Assembly (NCBI GenBank): GCA_963738915.1
Contig: CAVTYO010000002.1
Location: forward strand, 222,509 to 286,508
Length of the DNA: 64,000 bases
Source: Pseudolabrys sp963738915
GTDB lineage: Bacteria > Pseudomonadota > Alphaproteobacteria > Rhizobiales > Xanthobacteraceae
Reading direction: 5' to 3'
Shown here: piece by piece, positions 7,831-17,204 of the stretch
How positions within the stretch are numbered: position 1 is the first letter of the stretch
Layout of the letters: each line of letters starts with the position of its first letter
Notes under the pieces: generated by a model
What the model saw: only the letters and a program-made list of their open reading frames with translations
Told to the model about the DNA's origin: nothing
The model's database searches: none
Program-made: the position numbers and the translations under genes

Positions 7831-8786
7831 GCGCTGATCGGGTAGATCGCCTTCTCGCCGGAGAGCACGCGCGCGAGATCGGTCGCGCATTTGCTCTGCA
7901 ATTCGTCGAGCGCCTCGATCGAATAGAACGCGGTGTGCGGCGAGATGATCACGTTGTCGCGGCCGAGCAGCGGCGAATCCTTGGCCAGCGGTTCGCTGGT
8001 GACGACGTCGAGCCCGGCGCCGCCCAGGTGCCCGCTGTCGAGCGCGGCGATGAGCGCGGCCTCGTCGATCAGCGGCCCGCGCGCTGTGTTCACCAGGTAG
8101 GCGCCCTTCTTCATCTTGGCGAAGACCTGAGCATTCATCATTCCGCGCGTGTTCGGCGTCAGCGGCGCGTGTACGGAGACGTAGTCGGCGGCTTCTAAGA
8201 GCATGTCGAAGCCGGTCTGCTCGACGCCGGCCGCTTTGAAGACTTCCGCCTTGGCGAAGGGATCGAACGCGATCACCTTGATTCCAAACGCTTTTGCCTT
8301 CTGCGCGACCAGCCGCGGAATATTGCCGAAGCCGACAAGCCCGAGCACGGTGCCTTCGATGCGCCGGATCGGCACCACCGCCGGCATTTCCCAGCGTCCG
8401 CCCTGCACCAGTTTGTTCGACAAGGGAATTTTGCGGATCAGCGCCAGCAGCAGCGCCATGGCGTGGTCGGACACCTCGCGGATGCAATAGTCCGGCACGT
8501 AGTTGACCAGAATGCCTTTCTCCTTGGCCGCGGGCAGGTCGATATTGTCGACGCCGAGGCCGAAACGGCCGATGGCCCGGCATTTGGTGAGTTGGGTCAA
8601 AATCTCGCGGGTGAGCTTGGCGTAGGTCACCAGGATCGCGTCGGCATCGCGCGCTACCGCCAGGATATCGTCGGCGTTGACGCTTTTCGACATGCGGAAG
8701 GTCGGGTCGAGCTTCGCCAGTGCCGCCTTGGCCGGATCGAGCGTGGGAAAAACGGTATCGGTGACGGCAATAACCGGGCCGGCCAT
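7827..8786 (-). CDS. D-isomer-specific 2-hydroxyacid dehydrogenase
   Basis: 319 residues from ATG 8786, which has AGGAG at a good distance; the longer frame to 8813 has no such site. NAD-binding loop is GLVGFGNIPRLVAQKAKAFG (Pro/Arg where many relatives have Gly), followed by catalytic Arg in NTARGPLIDE and His in ISPHTAFYSIEALDE. It interconverts a 2-oxoacid and a D-2-hydroxyacid with NAD(P)H; phosphoglycerate-dehydrogenase-like members are common, so the substrate is open. Overlaps the thioesterase gene. Confidence 0.88.
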   Translation of the reverse strand: MAGPVIAVTDTVFPTLDPAKAALAKLDPTFRMSKSVNADDILAVARDADAILVTYAKLTREILTQLTKCRAIGRFGLGVDNIDLPAAKEKGILVNYVPDYCIREVSDHAMALLLALIRKIPLSNKLVQGGRWEMPAVVPIRRIEGTVLGLVGFGNIPRLVAQKAKAFGIKVIAFDPFAKAEVFKAAGVEQTGFDMLLEAADYVSVHAPLTPNTRGMMNAQVFAKMKKGAYLVNTARGPLIDEAALIAALDSGHLGGAGLDVVTSEPLAKDSPLLGRDNVIISPHTAFYSIEALDELQSKCATDLARVLSGEKAIYPISA

Positions 8787-8856
8787 CTCGTAACTCCTGA
8801 TTGGAATGCGCAAAACGCCGCGAAACCTACGATAGCGAATTGCCTCCGTCCACGCG

Positions 8857-8872
8857 TTAACCTAATATTAAC
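8857..8872 (+). promoter_or_regulatory. CtrA-type binding site
   Basis: TTAACCTAATATTAAC fits the alphaproteobacterial CtrA consensus TTAA-N7-TTAA(C) exactly. It sits between the dehydrogenase gene (start 8786, minus) and the small ORF at 8933 (plus), 61 bp before the latter's ATG, and is framed by the inverted repeat GCGTTAA/TTAACGC (8854-8874). Confidence 0.6.
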
Positions 8873-8932
8873 GCTGGGCTTACGTGGAGGTATCCGGCGG
8901 CTATTCTCCCGCAAAAGCTATGGAGGCGGGGA

Positions 8933-9076
8933 ATGCTGGGCCGGTTGGCCAAAGCGGCATATCTGGTCGCGATCACGCTCATGATCGTGAGCTATGCGCT
9001 GTCGCCGGCGCACAGCAACCCGCCGCCGGGACCCAGGATCGACCGCAGCGGTCAGGTCGAGATGTGGTTCTGCTGA
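8933..9076 (+). CDS. Small membrane or secreted protein, unknown
   Basis: 47 residues starting MLGRLAKAAYLVAITLMIVS, a membrane helix or signal peptide, followed by a short tail PPPGPRIDRSGQVEMWFC ending in Cys. GGAGGCGGGGA lies just upstream of the ATG, a strong ribosome site. A CtrA-type box 61 bp upstream suggests cell-cycle control. No family recognised. Confidence 0.5.
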   Translation: MLGRLAKAAYLVAITLMIVSYALSPAHSNPPPGPRIDRSGQVEMWFC

Positions 9077-9160
9077 CGCATCGCGACCGGCGGCCGTGGC
9101 TTGACCTCGGCGTGGCGTCCCTACAGGTTGCGTTCGAGCAATAAGACCGGGTTCCTCAGC

Positions 9161-10573
9161 GTGACCGCCAAAGTCGCAACCGCAAACCGTGCCGCCGCCG
9201 GCATTCCGGCGGCCATCAGCGAACTCACCGCGGCATTCGGCAACCGTGTGGTCACCTCGCAGGCGGTGCGCGAGCAGCACGCCAATACGTTCACCTGGAT
9301 TCCCAACCAGCCTCCCGATGCGGTTGTATTTCCACAATCGACCGAAGACGTGCAACGGGTCGTGCGCATCTGCGCCGCGCATGGCGTGCCGATCATTCCC
9401 TTCGGCATCGGCTCCTCGCTCGAAGGCCACGTCAATGCTCCGTTCGGCGGGGTGTCGATCGATTTCCGCGACATGAACAAGGTGCTCGCGGTTCACGCCG
9501 AGGATCTCGACTGCGTCATCCAGCCCGGCATCACGCGCAAGGCGCTCAATGAGCAGTTGCGCGACAGCGGATTGTTCTTCCCGATCGATCCCGGCGCCGA
9601 TGCCTCGCTCGGGGGCATGGCGGCGACGCGCGCTTCCGGCACCAACGCAGTGCGTTACGGCACCATGAAGGACAACGTGCTGGCGCTGAAGGTCGTCATG
9701 GCGGACGGCGAGGTGATGACCACCGCGCGGCGGGCGAAGAAGACGTCGGCCGGTTACGACCTGACGCGGCTGATGGTCGGCTCGGAGGGCACGCTGGGCG
9801 TCATCACGGAGCTGACCCTCAAGCTCTCCGGCATTCCGGAAGCGATTTCCGGCGGTGTCTGTCCATTTCCGTCGGTCGAAGCCTGCTGCAACGCCACCAT
9901 CCAGACGATTCAATCCGGCATTCCGATCGCGCGCATTGAGCTGCTCGACGCGCTGCAGGTCAAGGCATGCAATCTGTTTTCCAAGCTCGGCCTCAAGGAA
10001 ACGCCGATGCTGCTCGTGGAATTCCACGGCACCGAGGCAAGCGTTGCCGAACAATCCGAACGCTTCGGCGAGATCGCCGCGGAATTGGGCGGCGGGCCGT
10101 TCGAATGGGCGACGCGACAGGAAGATCGCACCCGGCTGTGGGACGCGCGCCACCAGGCGGCAATGGCGGTCTTTTCTCTGCGCAAGGGCTCGCAGATGAT
10201 CGCCACCGATGTGTGCGTGCCGATTTCACGGCTGGCCGAATGCGTCACCGAGACCCAGCGCGATATCGAAGCAAGCCGATTGATCGCGCCGATCGTCGGT
10301 CATGTCGGCGACGGCAATTTTCATCTGACGCTGCTGATCGACATGGACGACGCCGATGAAGTCAAGCGCGCCAAGGACCTCAACGGGCGGCTGATCGAGC
10401 GGGCGCTTGCCATGGAAGGCACCTGCACCGGCGAGCACGGCGTCGGCCAGGGCAAGATGAAGTATCTTCTCGCCGAGCACGGCGCGCCTGCGCTCGCCGC
10501 CATGGCCGCGATCAAGCGGACGCTTGACCCGCAAAATATCATGAATCCGGGCAAGATCGTCGCGCTGAGCTGA
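9161..10573 (+). CDS. FAD-linked oxidase, D-lactate dehydrogenase (GlcD/Dld type)
   Basis: 470 residues from GTG 9161; an in-frame TTG at 9101 is the alternative, and neither has a good ribosome site. The FAD-binding PCMH domain shows VIPFGIGSSLEGH-type sequence (VPIIPFGIGSSLEGHVNAP), PGADASLGGMAATRASGTNA and GYDLTRLMVGSEGTLGVITE. The C-terminal cap ends CTGEHGVGQGKMKYL and LDPQNIMNPGKIV. These are the features of flavin 2-hydroxyacid dehydrogenases passing electrons to cytochrome c or quinone. Likely physiological substrate is D-lactate or a relative. Confidence 0.88.
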   Translation: MTAKVATANRAAAGIPAAISELTAAFGNRVVTSQAVREQHANTFTWIPNQPPDAVVFPQSTEDVQRVVRICAAHGVPIIPFGIGSSLEGHVNAPFGGVSIDFRDMNKVLAVHAEDLDCVIQPGITRKALNEQLRDSGLFFPIDPGADASLGGMAATRASGTNAVRYGTMKDNVLALKVVMADGEVMTTARRAKKTSAGYDLTRLMVGSEGTLGVITELTLKLSGIPEAISGGVCPFPSVEACCNATIQTIQSGIPIARIELLDALQVKACNLFSKLGLKETPMLLVEFHGTEASVAEQSERFGEIAAELGGGPFEWATRQEDRTRLWDARHQAAMAVFSLRKGSQMIATDVCVPISRLAECVTETQRDIEASRLIAPIVGHVGDGNFHLTLLIDMDDADEVKRAKDLNGRLIERALAMEGTCTGEHGVGQGKMKYLLAEHGAPALAAMAAIKRTLDPQNIMNPGKIVALS

Positions 10574-10684
10574 TACGCGTCGGCGCGATCACAGATTTGC
10601 CGCCAAAAGCCGGGAAAACGGCGTAGATTTTCGAACGATCACGCACATCGTGCTGGAGCGAACAGCCCGGCGCCGGAGCCTGCT

Positions 10685-13600
10685 TTGCAAACGACCCTGC
10701 TCGGATTGGCGATCGCGATTATTCTGGCGCTGATGGCGGCGCTGGCGGGGCCGCTGCTGATCGACTGGAACAGCTATCGCTCGATATTCGAAGCGGAAGC
10801 GAGCCACCTGATCGGCGTCGACATGCGCGTTACCGGTGCGATCGAGGCACGGCTGCTGCCCTCGCCGCGGCTGTTGCTGCACGACATCGCAATCGGCAAG
10901 GGCGACGACCAGGTGCGTGCGCGTGCGCTCGCCATAGAATTTGCTTTGGCGCCGCTGATGCGCGGGCAATGGCACGCCGCCGAACTGCATCTGACCGGCG
11001 CCACGCTGCGATTGGAGCTTGATGCGTCCGGCCGCCTGCAGGCGCCGAATATTCCGGTCAATTTCAGCCCCGACGCGCTGTCCATCGACCAGCTGGGCAT
11101 TGAGGACGCCCGCGTCACTCTCACCAATGCCGCGAACGGCGGCTCGATCGTCCTCGACAAACTGTGGTTCAACGGCGAGGCGCGTTCGCTGCTCGGCCCG
11201 TTCAAGGGCGAGGGCGCCGCCAATGTCGGCGGCGAGCTTTATCCGTTTCGCCTCGCCACCGGCCGCGCCGGCGACGACGGCTCGATCAAAGTGCATCTCA
11301 ATATCGACCCGGTCGGCCATCCGCTCAGCGTCGAGGCGGATGGCACGTTGATGAGTGCAAATGGCGAGCCGTCGTTCGACGGCAGCTTGAGCCTCGCCCG
11401 CCCGGCCGGTATCGCGTCCGAGCGTGGAGCCTCGACGACGCAGGCCGTAAACCTGCCCTGGCGCCTCAGCGGCAAGATCAAGGCGACCGCGGCGTCGGCG
11501 CTGATGCCGCAGCTCGAATTTCAGTACGGCTCGGAAGAGCAAAGCTACAAGCTGACCGGCACCGCAGACTTTCGTTTCGGCAAGCAGCCGCGATTCGACG
11601 GGGTTTTGTCCGGCCGGCAGATCGATCTCGACCGCGCGGCGGCTGACGATTCCAGGCGCCCGCCGCCGATCGCGGTCGCTCGCGCTTTGGCGGCACTTGC
11701 CGCGGCAGCCGTGCGTCCGGCCATACCGGTCAGCATCGGCATCGGCATCGACCGCGTCACGCTGGGCGGCAGCGCAATCGAAGATCTGCGCGGCGATGTA
11801 TCCAGCAATGCTCGCGGCTGGAGCCTCGACCGTTTCGCCTTTCGCGCGCCTGGATTCACCAAGGTGCGGCTCAGTGGCGAGCTTGCCGCCGCCGGCGCCG
11901 GCGTCGCGTTCAGCGGTCCGGCCGACGTCGAGATCGGCGACCCGAAGGCGCTCGCGGCCTGGGTCGAGGGCCGGCCGGTGCCGGAGCAAAGCGAACTGCG
12001 GCCGTTGCGGTTGCGCGGCGACATGACGGTGTCGAATGAAAAACTGGCAATCGAAGGGCTCGCCGCCGAATTCGAGCGCAAGCCGCTGAGCGGCCGGCTG
12101 CTCTATGCCTTCGCTGCCGGTAACCGCACGCGCCTCGAAGCCGAACTTGCCGCGCCTGAACTCGACATCGACGCCGCGGTGGCATTCGGCAAGGCTTTGC
12201 TGGCCGGGACCAATCTGCAACGGCCGCAGGACATGGCCATCAAGGCCGATATCGGCCGCGCCGATTTCGCCGGCATCAGCGCGCGCAACGCCAGTGTGCA
12301 GGTGAAAGTGGACGATGGCGGGCTGCAGATTGATAGGTTCGCCGTCGCCGACGCCGGCGGCAATTCCCTGACGGCGCGAGGCCGCGTCGACACCGGCACC
12401 CACGGACCGCAGGGATCGCTCGCACTCGATCTCGATCTCAAGCAGGCCGCTCCCGTCGCTGCGATGGCCGCGAGGCTTCTGGCGGAGAGCGCGGCCGCAG
12501 CGGCTCTTGAACGCATCGGTCAGGCGAAATTGCACGCCACGCTCGACGTCACCGACGAACAGGATGCCAGGGTGCGCCTCGCACTCGCTGGCAATGTCGA
12601 CACCGCGCATCTCGACGCCAAGGCGCACCTGCGCGGCGACTGGACCAAGCGCTCGGTCGCCGATGTGCGGCTCGACGGCACGCTCGATGCGCCGGAAGGC
12701 GCGGCACTGTTCAAGCTGATCGGTCTCGACCGTATCGCCGCTGCCGGCAAGGGCCCGGGCCGCCTGACGCTGCAACTTGCCGGTACGGCGGCCGACAAGC
12801 TTGGCGGCTCTTTGCAATTGTCTGCCGCGGGTTTGGCATTTAACTCGCGTGTCGCTTACGCAGGCTCCACAATCAGCCTCGACGACATCGACGCGAGACT
12901 CGGCACGTCCTCGATCCGCGGACATGCGGCCGTGGGCACGGCATCGCCGCGCACAATCGATGGTGCCCTGAATGTCGATACCCTCGACGCCGAGGATCTC
13001 GCCGCCGTCCTCGTCGGCGCTCCGGCCTATGCGGCAGGCTGGTCGCCGGCTGCGTTTGCCGGCGGCCTCATCGGCGATGTTTCCGGAGGGGTCGCGCTCA
13101 ACGCCCAGCGTGCGGCGCTGACGCCGACCCTGGCGCTACGCAACTTCAAGACGTTCCTGCATTTCAGCAAGGAAGCCGTTTCGCTCGATGAGATGGCCGG
13201 CGAACTGGCGGGCGGCCGCTTCAGTGGGCAATTGTCACTCCGCTCCACCGACGGCGGGCTTGCCGCGCGCGGCAAATTCGCCATGACCGGCGCCGATGCC
13301 GCGAGCCTCATCGGCGCGGCGCGCCCTCCGGTCAGCGGCGCACTCGATATCGCGGCGCAGGTCGAAGGCGCGGGCTTCAGCGCCGCCGCCTTGATTGGCT
13401 CGCTGCACGGCGCCGGCACGGTTGCCCTCAGCAACGGGCAATTGGCCGGGCTCGACCCGCGAGCTTTCGCCACCGTCGAACGCGCGGTCGACGGTGGCAT
13501 GACGCCCGATGGCGCCCATGTTTCCGGCGTCGTCGAAAAGGCGCTGGCGAGTGGCCGCTTTCCGGTCGCGCGCGCCCAAGGCGGCCTCACGATCAGCGCC

Positions 13601-13999
13601 GGGCAGGCGCGGTTGAGCGAGGTTCACCTGCAGGACGACAATGCCGCGCTTGCCGTCGGCGGCAACTTCGATCTGACCGACGGCACGCTCGATGCGCGGC
13701 TGGTGCTATCCGGCCCCGCGCAAGCGGGCGCTGCCCGGCCGGATATCTTCATCGCGCTCAATGGGCCGCTGGTCGCGCCGGCGCGCACGATCGACGCATC
13801 GGCGCTCAGCGGGTGGCTGACGCTGCGGGCGATTGAAAATCAGTCGAAGCGGCTAAAGGCGCTGGAGAGCACAGCACAATCGGCTTCGCCGCCAGTGGCG
13901 AAAAAGGAAGAAGCGCCGGGATTACCGGCGCCTCTGACGATCAAGCCGCTGCTGGCCCCACGCAAACCGCCGCAGGGATCACTCGGCCCGCAACATTGA
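10685..13999 (+). CDS. AsmA family protein
   Basis: 1104 residues starting at TTG 10685 with GGAG six bases upstream. N-terminal membrane anchor (TTLLGLAIAIILALMAALAG), then the AsmA start motif LIDWNSYRSIFEAEASHLIG and a very long beta-rich periplasmic part made of repeated strand pairs, with the AsmA C-terminal domain (LRSTDGGLAARGKFAMTGAD, FDLTDGTLDARLVLSGP) near the end. AsmA-type proteins are thought to bridge the periplasm and move phospholipids or shape outer-membrane assembly. The last 21 bases overlap the convergent ribbon-helix-helix gene. Confidence 0.88.
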   Translation: MQTTLLGLAIAIILALMAALAGPLLIDWNSYRSIFEAEASHLIGVDMRVTGAIEARLLPSPRLLLHDIAIGKGDDQVRARALAIEFALAPLMRGQWHAAELHLTGATLRLELDASGRLQAPNIPVNFSPDALSIDQLGIEDARVTLTNAANGGSIVLDKLWFNGEARSLLGPFKGEGAANVGGELYPFRLATGRAGDDGSIKVHLNIDPVGHPLSVEADGTLMSANGEPSFDGSLSLARPAGIASERGASTTQAVNLPWRLSGKIKATAASALMPQLEFQYGSEEQSYKLTGTADFRFGKQPRFDGVLSGRQIDLDRAAADDSRRPPPIAVARALAALAAAAVRPAIPVSIGIGIDRVTLGGSAIEDLRGDVSSNARGWSLDRFAFRAPGFTKVRLSGELAAAGAGVAFSGPADVEIGDPKALAAWVEGRPVPEQSELRPLRLRGDMTVSNEKLAIEGLAAEFERKPLSGRLLYAFAAGNRTRLEAELAAPELDIDAAVAFGKALLAGTNLQRPQDMAIKADIGRADFAGISARNASVQVKVDDGGLQIDRFAVADAGGNSLTARGRVDTGTHGPQGSLALDLDLKQAAPVAAMAARLLAESAAAAALERIGQAKLHATLDVTDEQDARVRLALAGNVDTAHLDAKAHLRGDWTKRSVADVRLDGTLDAPEGAALFKLIGLDRIAAAGKGPGRLTLQLAGTAADKLGGSLQLSAAGLAFNSRVAYAGSTISLDDIDARLGTSSIRGHAAVGTASPRTIDGALNVDTLDAEDLAAVLVGAPAYAAGWSPAAFAGGLIGDVSGGVALNAQRAALTPTLALRNFKTFLHFSKEAVSLDEMAGELAGGRFSGQLSLRSTDGGLAARGKFAMTGADAASLIGAARPPVSGALDIAAQVEGAGFSAAALIGSLHGAGTVALSNGQLAGLDPRAFATVERAVDGGMTPDGAHVSGVVEKALASGRFPVARAQGGLTISAGQARLSEVHLQDDNAALAVGGNFDLTDGTLDARLVLSGPAQAGAARPDIFIALNGPLVAPARTIDASALSGWLTLRAIENQSKRLKALESTAQSASPPVAKKEEAPGLPAPLTIKPLLAPRKPPQGSLGPQH

Positions 14000-14275
14000 C
14001 GGCGTCGCGCGCACGCCGATCAGATCGCGGTTGTCGTCGCGCAGGCTGCGGTCCTCACCGATCTGCCCGCGATAGTGATCGAGCACGAACAGACGGATCG
14101 CGGATGACAGGTTGCCTTGACGGCGGTCGGTATCGATCGAAGCGACCAGATCGGACAGGGTAATGTCCCGGCCACCGGCGATGTCCTTGAGGCCTTTCCA
14201 GAATGCGTCTTCGAGACTGACGCTGGTCTTGTGACCGGCTATGACGATCGAGCGCTTGACCACCGGTGATTTCAT
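13979..14275 (-). CDS. Ribbon-helix-helix domain protein
   Basis: 98 residues: MKSPVVKRSIVIAGHKTSVS, then LEDAFWKGLKDIAGGRDITL and SDLVASIDTDRRQGNLSSAI, ending with RLFVLDHYRG. This is the RHH_4 type found across alphaproteobacteria, usually beside a DUF4169 gene as here. Probably a DNA-binding regulator; target unknown. ATG overlaps the upstream TGA by four bases. Confidence 0.85.
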   Translation of the reverse strand: MKSPVVKRSIVIAGHKTSVSLEDAFWKGLKDIAGGRDITLSDLVASIDTDRRQGNLSSAIRLFVLDHYRGQIGEDRSLRDDNRDLIGVRATPSMLRAE

Positions 14276-14460
14276 CCGCCGTCCCCTGTTTCAATCCGGT
14301 GTTGATCGAGGTCGCGGTCGGCCTTGGCCCGCTGCGCAGCCCCAAGTGCTCTCGCACCCTTGCCTCGGCCATGCGCACGGCGATTGGCTTCGGCAAGCCG
14401 ATCGTCCTGCTGCCGTTTGGCTCGCTTTCGCAGCGTTCTCAGATTGACCACGTCAGCCAT
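14272..14460 (-). CDS. DUF4169 family protein
   Basis: 62 residues, MADVVNLRTLRKRAKRQQDD then RLAEANRRAHGRGKGAR, highly basic and charged, matching the DUF4169 pattern (start M-x-x-V-x-NLR, conserved Asn/Arg helix). Ends in an ATGA overlap with the ribbon-helix-helix gene, a conserved alphaproteobacterial pair. Function unknown. Confidence 0.8.
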   Translation of the reverse strand: MADVVNLRTLRKRAKRQQDDRLAEANRRAHGRGKGARALGAAQRAKADRDLDQHRIETGDGG

Positions 14461-14978
14461 GCCGTGCCTCGAGTAAAACCGGACACATGGGCGTTCGGAC
14501 CCGGCGGGCCCAATTCATCGCCGCCAATTACGCCGCGACCGTGGCGGGGATCCGCCCTGCGTCTGGCGACCGATTCACGAGATCGCATGAAGACATTGCG
14601 GTATATATTGCTGGTATATCAACACACGGTTAGTTGATAACACCAGTGTATCTCGCAGTCGTCTCTGAATAATTTTGGAAAATACTTGCGCTCATCTCCG
14701 GTAGCACGACACCCCAAAATTTATATTCAAGACAGACATAAGAAATACTGGCGGAAGGGCGAAGATTACGTGACGGTGCCGTTACGGCAATTTGCCGTAG
14801 CGCTAAAAAATAACGCAGGACCCCATCACAATAGCACCCGTCACCTCGCAATAACGTCCCGACAAATACGTGCTGCCTGCAGCATGTATTCTTTTGCCGG
14901 TAGACGCCAACGTTGCGGCAACTTTGGCGGCCGGCGGACGGGTGGCAGTCGCGGGATACCGCCGCGCTACCGATTATT
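14461..14978. other. 518-bp intergenic region, no gene seen
   Basis: AT-richer than the flanks. It holds the perfect palindrome TACGGCAA-T-TTGCCGTA at 14783-14799 and the inverted repeat TATCAAC/GTTGATA at 14617-14639 (9-base spacing). Open frames here have no ribosome site or recognisable product. It is the upstream region of DUF4169 and the downstream region of fumC. Confidence 0.5.
14783..14799. promoter_or_regulatory. Perfect 17-base palindrome, possible operator
   Basis: TACGGCAA-T-TTGCCGTA; arms of eight bases are perfectly complementary. A shorter ACGG-TG-CCGT dyad lies directly before it (14773-14782). The regulator is not identifiable by eye. Confidence 0.4.
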
Positions 14979-16406
14979 TTACCGTGGCCGCGTCATTTTT
15001 TCCGGCCGCACCAGGCGGTCGAACTCTTCGCCGCTGACAAAGCCGAGACGCATCGCTTCCTCGCGCAACGTCGTGCCGTTCGCGTGCGCGGCCTTGGCGA
15101 CCTGCGCCGCCTTGTCGTAGCCGATCCGCGGCGACAGCGCCGTCACAAGCATCAGCGAACGCTCCATGAGTTCGCGGATGCGCGCCTCGTTGGCCTTGAT
15201 CCCGACCACGCAATTGTCGGTGAAAGATCGCGCCGCGTCGCCGAGCAGGCGGATCGATTGCAGCATGCAATAGGCGAGCACCGGCTTGTAGACATTAAGT
15301 TCGAAATGGCCCTGGCTGCCGGCGACGGTGATCGTTGTCTGGTTGCCGAACACCTGGCAGCACACCATGGTCAGCGCTTCGCTCTGCGTCGGGTTGGTCT
15401 TGCCCGGCATGATCGAGGAGCCGAGCTCGTTCGAGGGCAGGATCAGTTCGCCGAGGCCTGAGCGCGGGCCGGAGCCGAGCAGGCGAATATCGTTGGCGAC
15501 CTTGAACAGCGCGGTGGCGGCGGCGTTCAGCGCGCCGTGGGCGAAGACATAGGCGTCGTGTGCGGCCATGTGCTCGAACTTGTTCGGCGCTGAAACGAAC
15601 GGTAATTTGGCGAGGCGTGCGATGCGCGCGGCGAAGGCCTTGGCGAATTGCGGCTTGGAATTGAGCCCGGTGCCGACCGCGGTGCCGCCCTGCGCCAGCG
15701 GATAAAGCTGCTCCTGCGCGAGCTTGATGCGCTCGATCGACGATTTGACCTGCGCCGCGTAACCGGAAAACTCCTGCCCAAGCGTCAATGGCGTTGCATC
15801 CATGGTGTGGGTGCGACCGATCTTGACGATGCCGGAAAATTCCCTGGCCTTCTTGTTGAGCGCCGCGTGCAGGCCGCTCAGCGCCGGCAGCAGGCGGCGC
15901 TTGATCTGCATCGCCGCGGCGATGTGCATGGCGGTCGGGATACTGTCGTTCGACGACTGGCTCATATTGACGTGATCGTTGGGATGCACCGGCGTCTTCG
16001 ACCCGAGTTCGCCGCCGAGCGCGACGTTGGCGCGGTTGGCGATAACCTCGTTGACGTTCATGTTGGTCTGCGTGCCGGAGCCGGTCTGCCACACCAGCAG
16101 GGGGAAATTGTCGTCGAGCCTGCCGTCGGCGATGTCCTGCGCGACCGCGGCGATTGCGCCTGCGCGCTTGCGATCGAGCGAGCCGAGATCGCGGTTCACC
16201 TCCGCCGCCGCGCGCTTGATCAGCCCCAGCGCATGCACGAGTTCGATCGGCATGCGCTCGGTGCCGATGCGGAAATTGTGCAGCGAGCGCTCGGTCTGCG
16301 CGCCCCAGAACTTGTCGGCGGGGATTTCAAGCGGACCGAAGGCGTCGCTTTCGGTCCGGGTCTTGGCGCTGTTGTTGCCGGTCTTTGCGGTTTGCTTTTT
16401 GGCCAT
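14979..16406 (-). CDS. fumC: Class II fumarate hydratase
   Basis: 475 residues from ATG 16406 (MAKKQTAKTGNNSAKTRTES); the frame extends to 16439 but MAKKQ is the better start. The superfamily signature GSSIMPGKTNPTQSEALTMV is present, with TGSGTQTNMNVNEVIANRAN and SQSSNDSIPTAMH. It hydrates fumarate to L-malate in the TCA cycle as an oxygen-stable, iron-independent homotetramer. Full length and intact; upstream neighbour sspB is in the same direction at 83 bp. Confidence 0.95.
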   Translation of the reverse strand: MAKKQTAKTGNNSAKTRTESDAFGPLEIPADKFWGAQTERSLHNFRIGTERMPIELVHALGLIKRAAAEVNRDLGSLDRKRAGAIAAVAQDIADGRLDDNFPLLVWQTGSGTQTNMNVNEVIANRANVALGGELGSKTPVHPNDHVNMSQSSNDSIPTAMHIAAAMQIKRRLLPALSGLHAALNKKAREFSGIVKIGRTHTMDATPLTLGQEFSGYAAQVKSSIERIKLAQEQLYPLAQGGTAVGTGLNSKPQFAKAFAARIARLAKLPFVSAPNKFEHMAAHDAYVFAHGALNAAATALFKVANDIRLLGSGPRSGLGELILPSNELGSSIMPGKTNPTQSEALTMVCCQVFGNQTTITVAGSQGHFELNVYKPVLAYCMLQSIRLLGDAARSFTDNCVVGIKANEARIRELMERSLMLVTALSPRIGYDKAAQVAKAAHANGTTLREEAMRLGFVSGEEFDRLVRPEKMTRPR

Positions 16407-16489
16407 GGCAATTTGTCCGGCGCATAAAGGGTACGCCACCGCAAGGCTAGGCCGATTAGACGGCGGCGCAAAGCGCCAGGATGGGACGA

Positions 16490-17047
16490 TTATTTCTTGC
16501 GGAAGCGGTCGAGCCGCACGACTTCCCCGCCGCCGCTTGCCGGCTTTGGCTGTTTTGGCTTGGGCTCGGCTGGCGCCGGCGCCGCTTGCGGGGCGGGAGC
16601 GCGCGGGGCTGCGGTGCGAGGCTTCCTCTCGCCGGCCGCCTTGTCTGGCCCCGTGTCTTGACCATTGGCGGCCACGGAATTGTCCTGGCCTTCGCCGGCG
16701 TCTTCGAATTGCAGGCCGAACTGGACCGACGGGTCGAAGAAACTGTTGATGGCGTCGAAGGGGACGCTGAGCTTCTCCGGAATGCCGCCAAAGGAGAGCC
16801 CGACCTCAAAACCGTTGTCGTTGACGATGAGGTCCCAATACTGGTGCTGCAGGATGATGGTCATCTGCTCCGGATATTGCGTCCGCAGCCGCTCGGAAAG
16901 GCGCACCCCGGGCGCGTGGGTATCGAAGCCGATATAGAAATGATGGTCGCCGGGCAGGCCCTTTTTTGCCGCGTCGCCGAGCACGCTGCGCACCACGCCG
17001 CGCAGGGCCTTTTGAGTGAGAAGATCGTAGCGAATCTGGTCGGGCAT
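16490..17047 (-). CDS. sspB: SspB-type ClpXP adaptor, alphaproteobacterial form
   Basis: 185 residues: MPDQIRYDLLTQKALRGVVR, then HHFYIGFDTHAPGVRLSERL and VPFDAINSFFDPSVQFGLQF, which form the SspB fold, followed by a Pro/Ala-rich linker and the C-terminal basic tail GGGEVVRLDRFRKK that docks on the ClpX zinc domain. SspB delivers ssrA-tagged proteins to ClpXP. It is notable that the tmRNA gene that makes the tag lies immediately upstream on the same strand, about 160 bp away. Confidence 0.9.
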   Translation of the reverse strand: MPDQIRYDLLTQKALRGVVRSVLGDAAKKGLPGDHHFYIGFDTHAPGVRLSERLRTQYPEQMTIILQHQYWDLIVNDNGFEVGLSFGGIPEKLSVPFDAINSFFDPSVQFGLQFEDAGEGQDNSVAANGQDTGPDKAAGERKPRTAAPRAPAPQAAPAPAEPKPKQPKPASGGGEVVRLDRFRKK

Positions 17048-17204
17048 GGGCCTGAACTTGAGCCCGGACTTGGGCCTGGAAGCCTCGCGAAGCGGAACGC
17101 CGAATCTAGCGCGCCCGCCGGCGAAAGCTATCCCCCAGAAGCAACAGCAAGAAGCAAAACGATCCGCCTTGCATAAAAGCGGGCCCTTTTTCGAATGAAG
17201 TGGA

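Noticed and set aside
10589..12925. 778-codon minus-strand open frame opposite the AsmA gene
   Set aside because: Arg/Gly/Ala-rich with no domain, and fully antisense to a clear AsmA protein; a by-product of high GC content.
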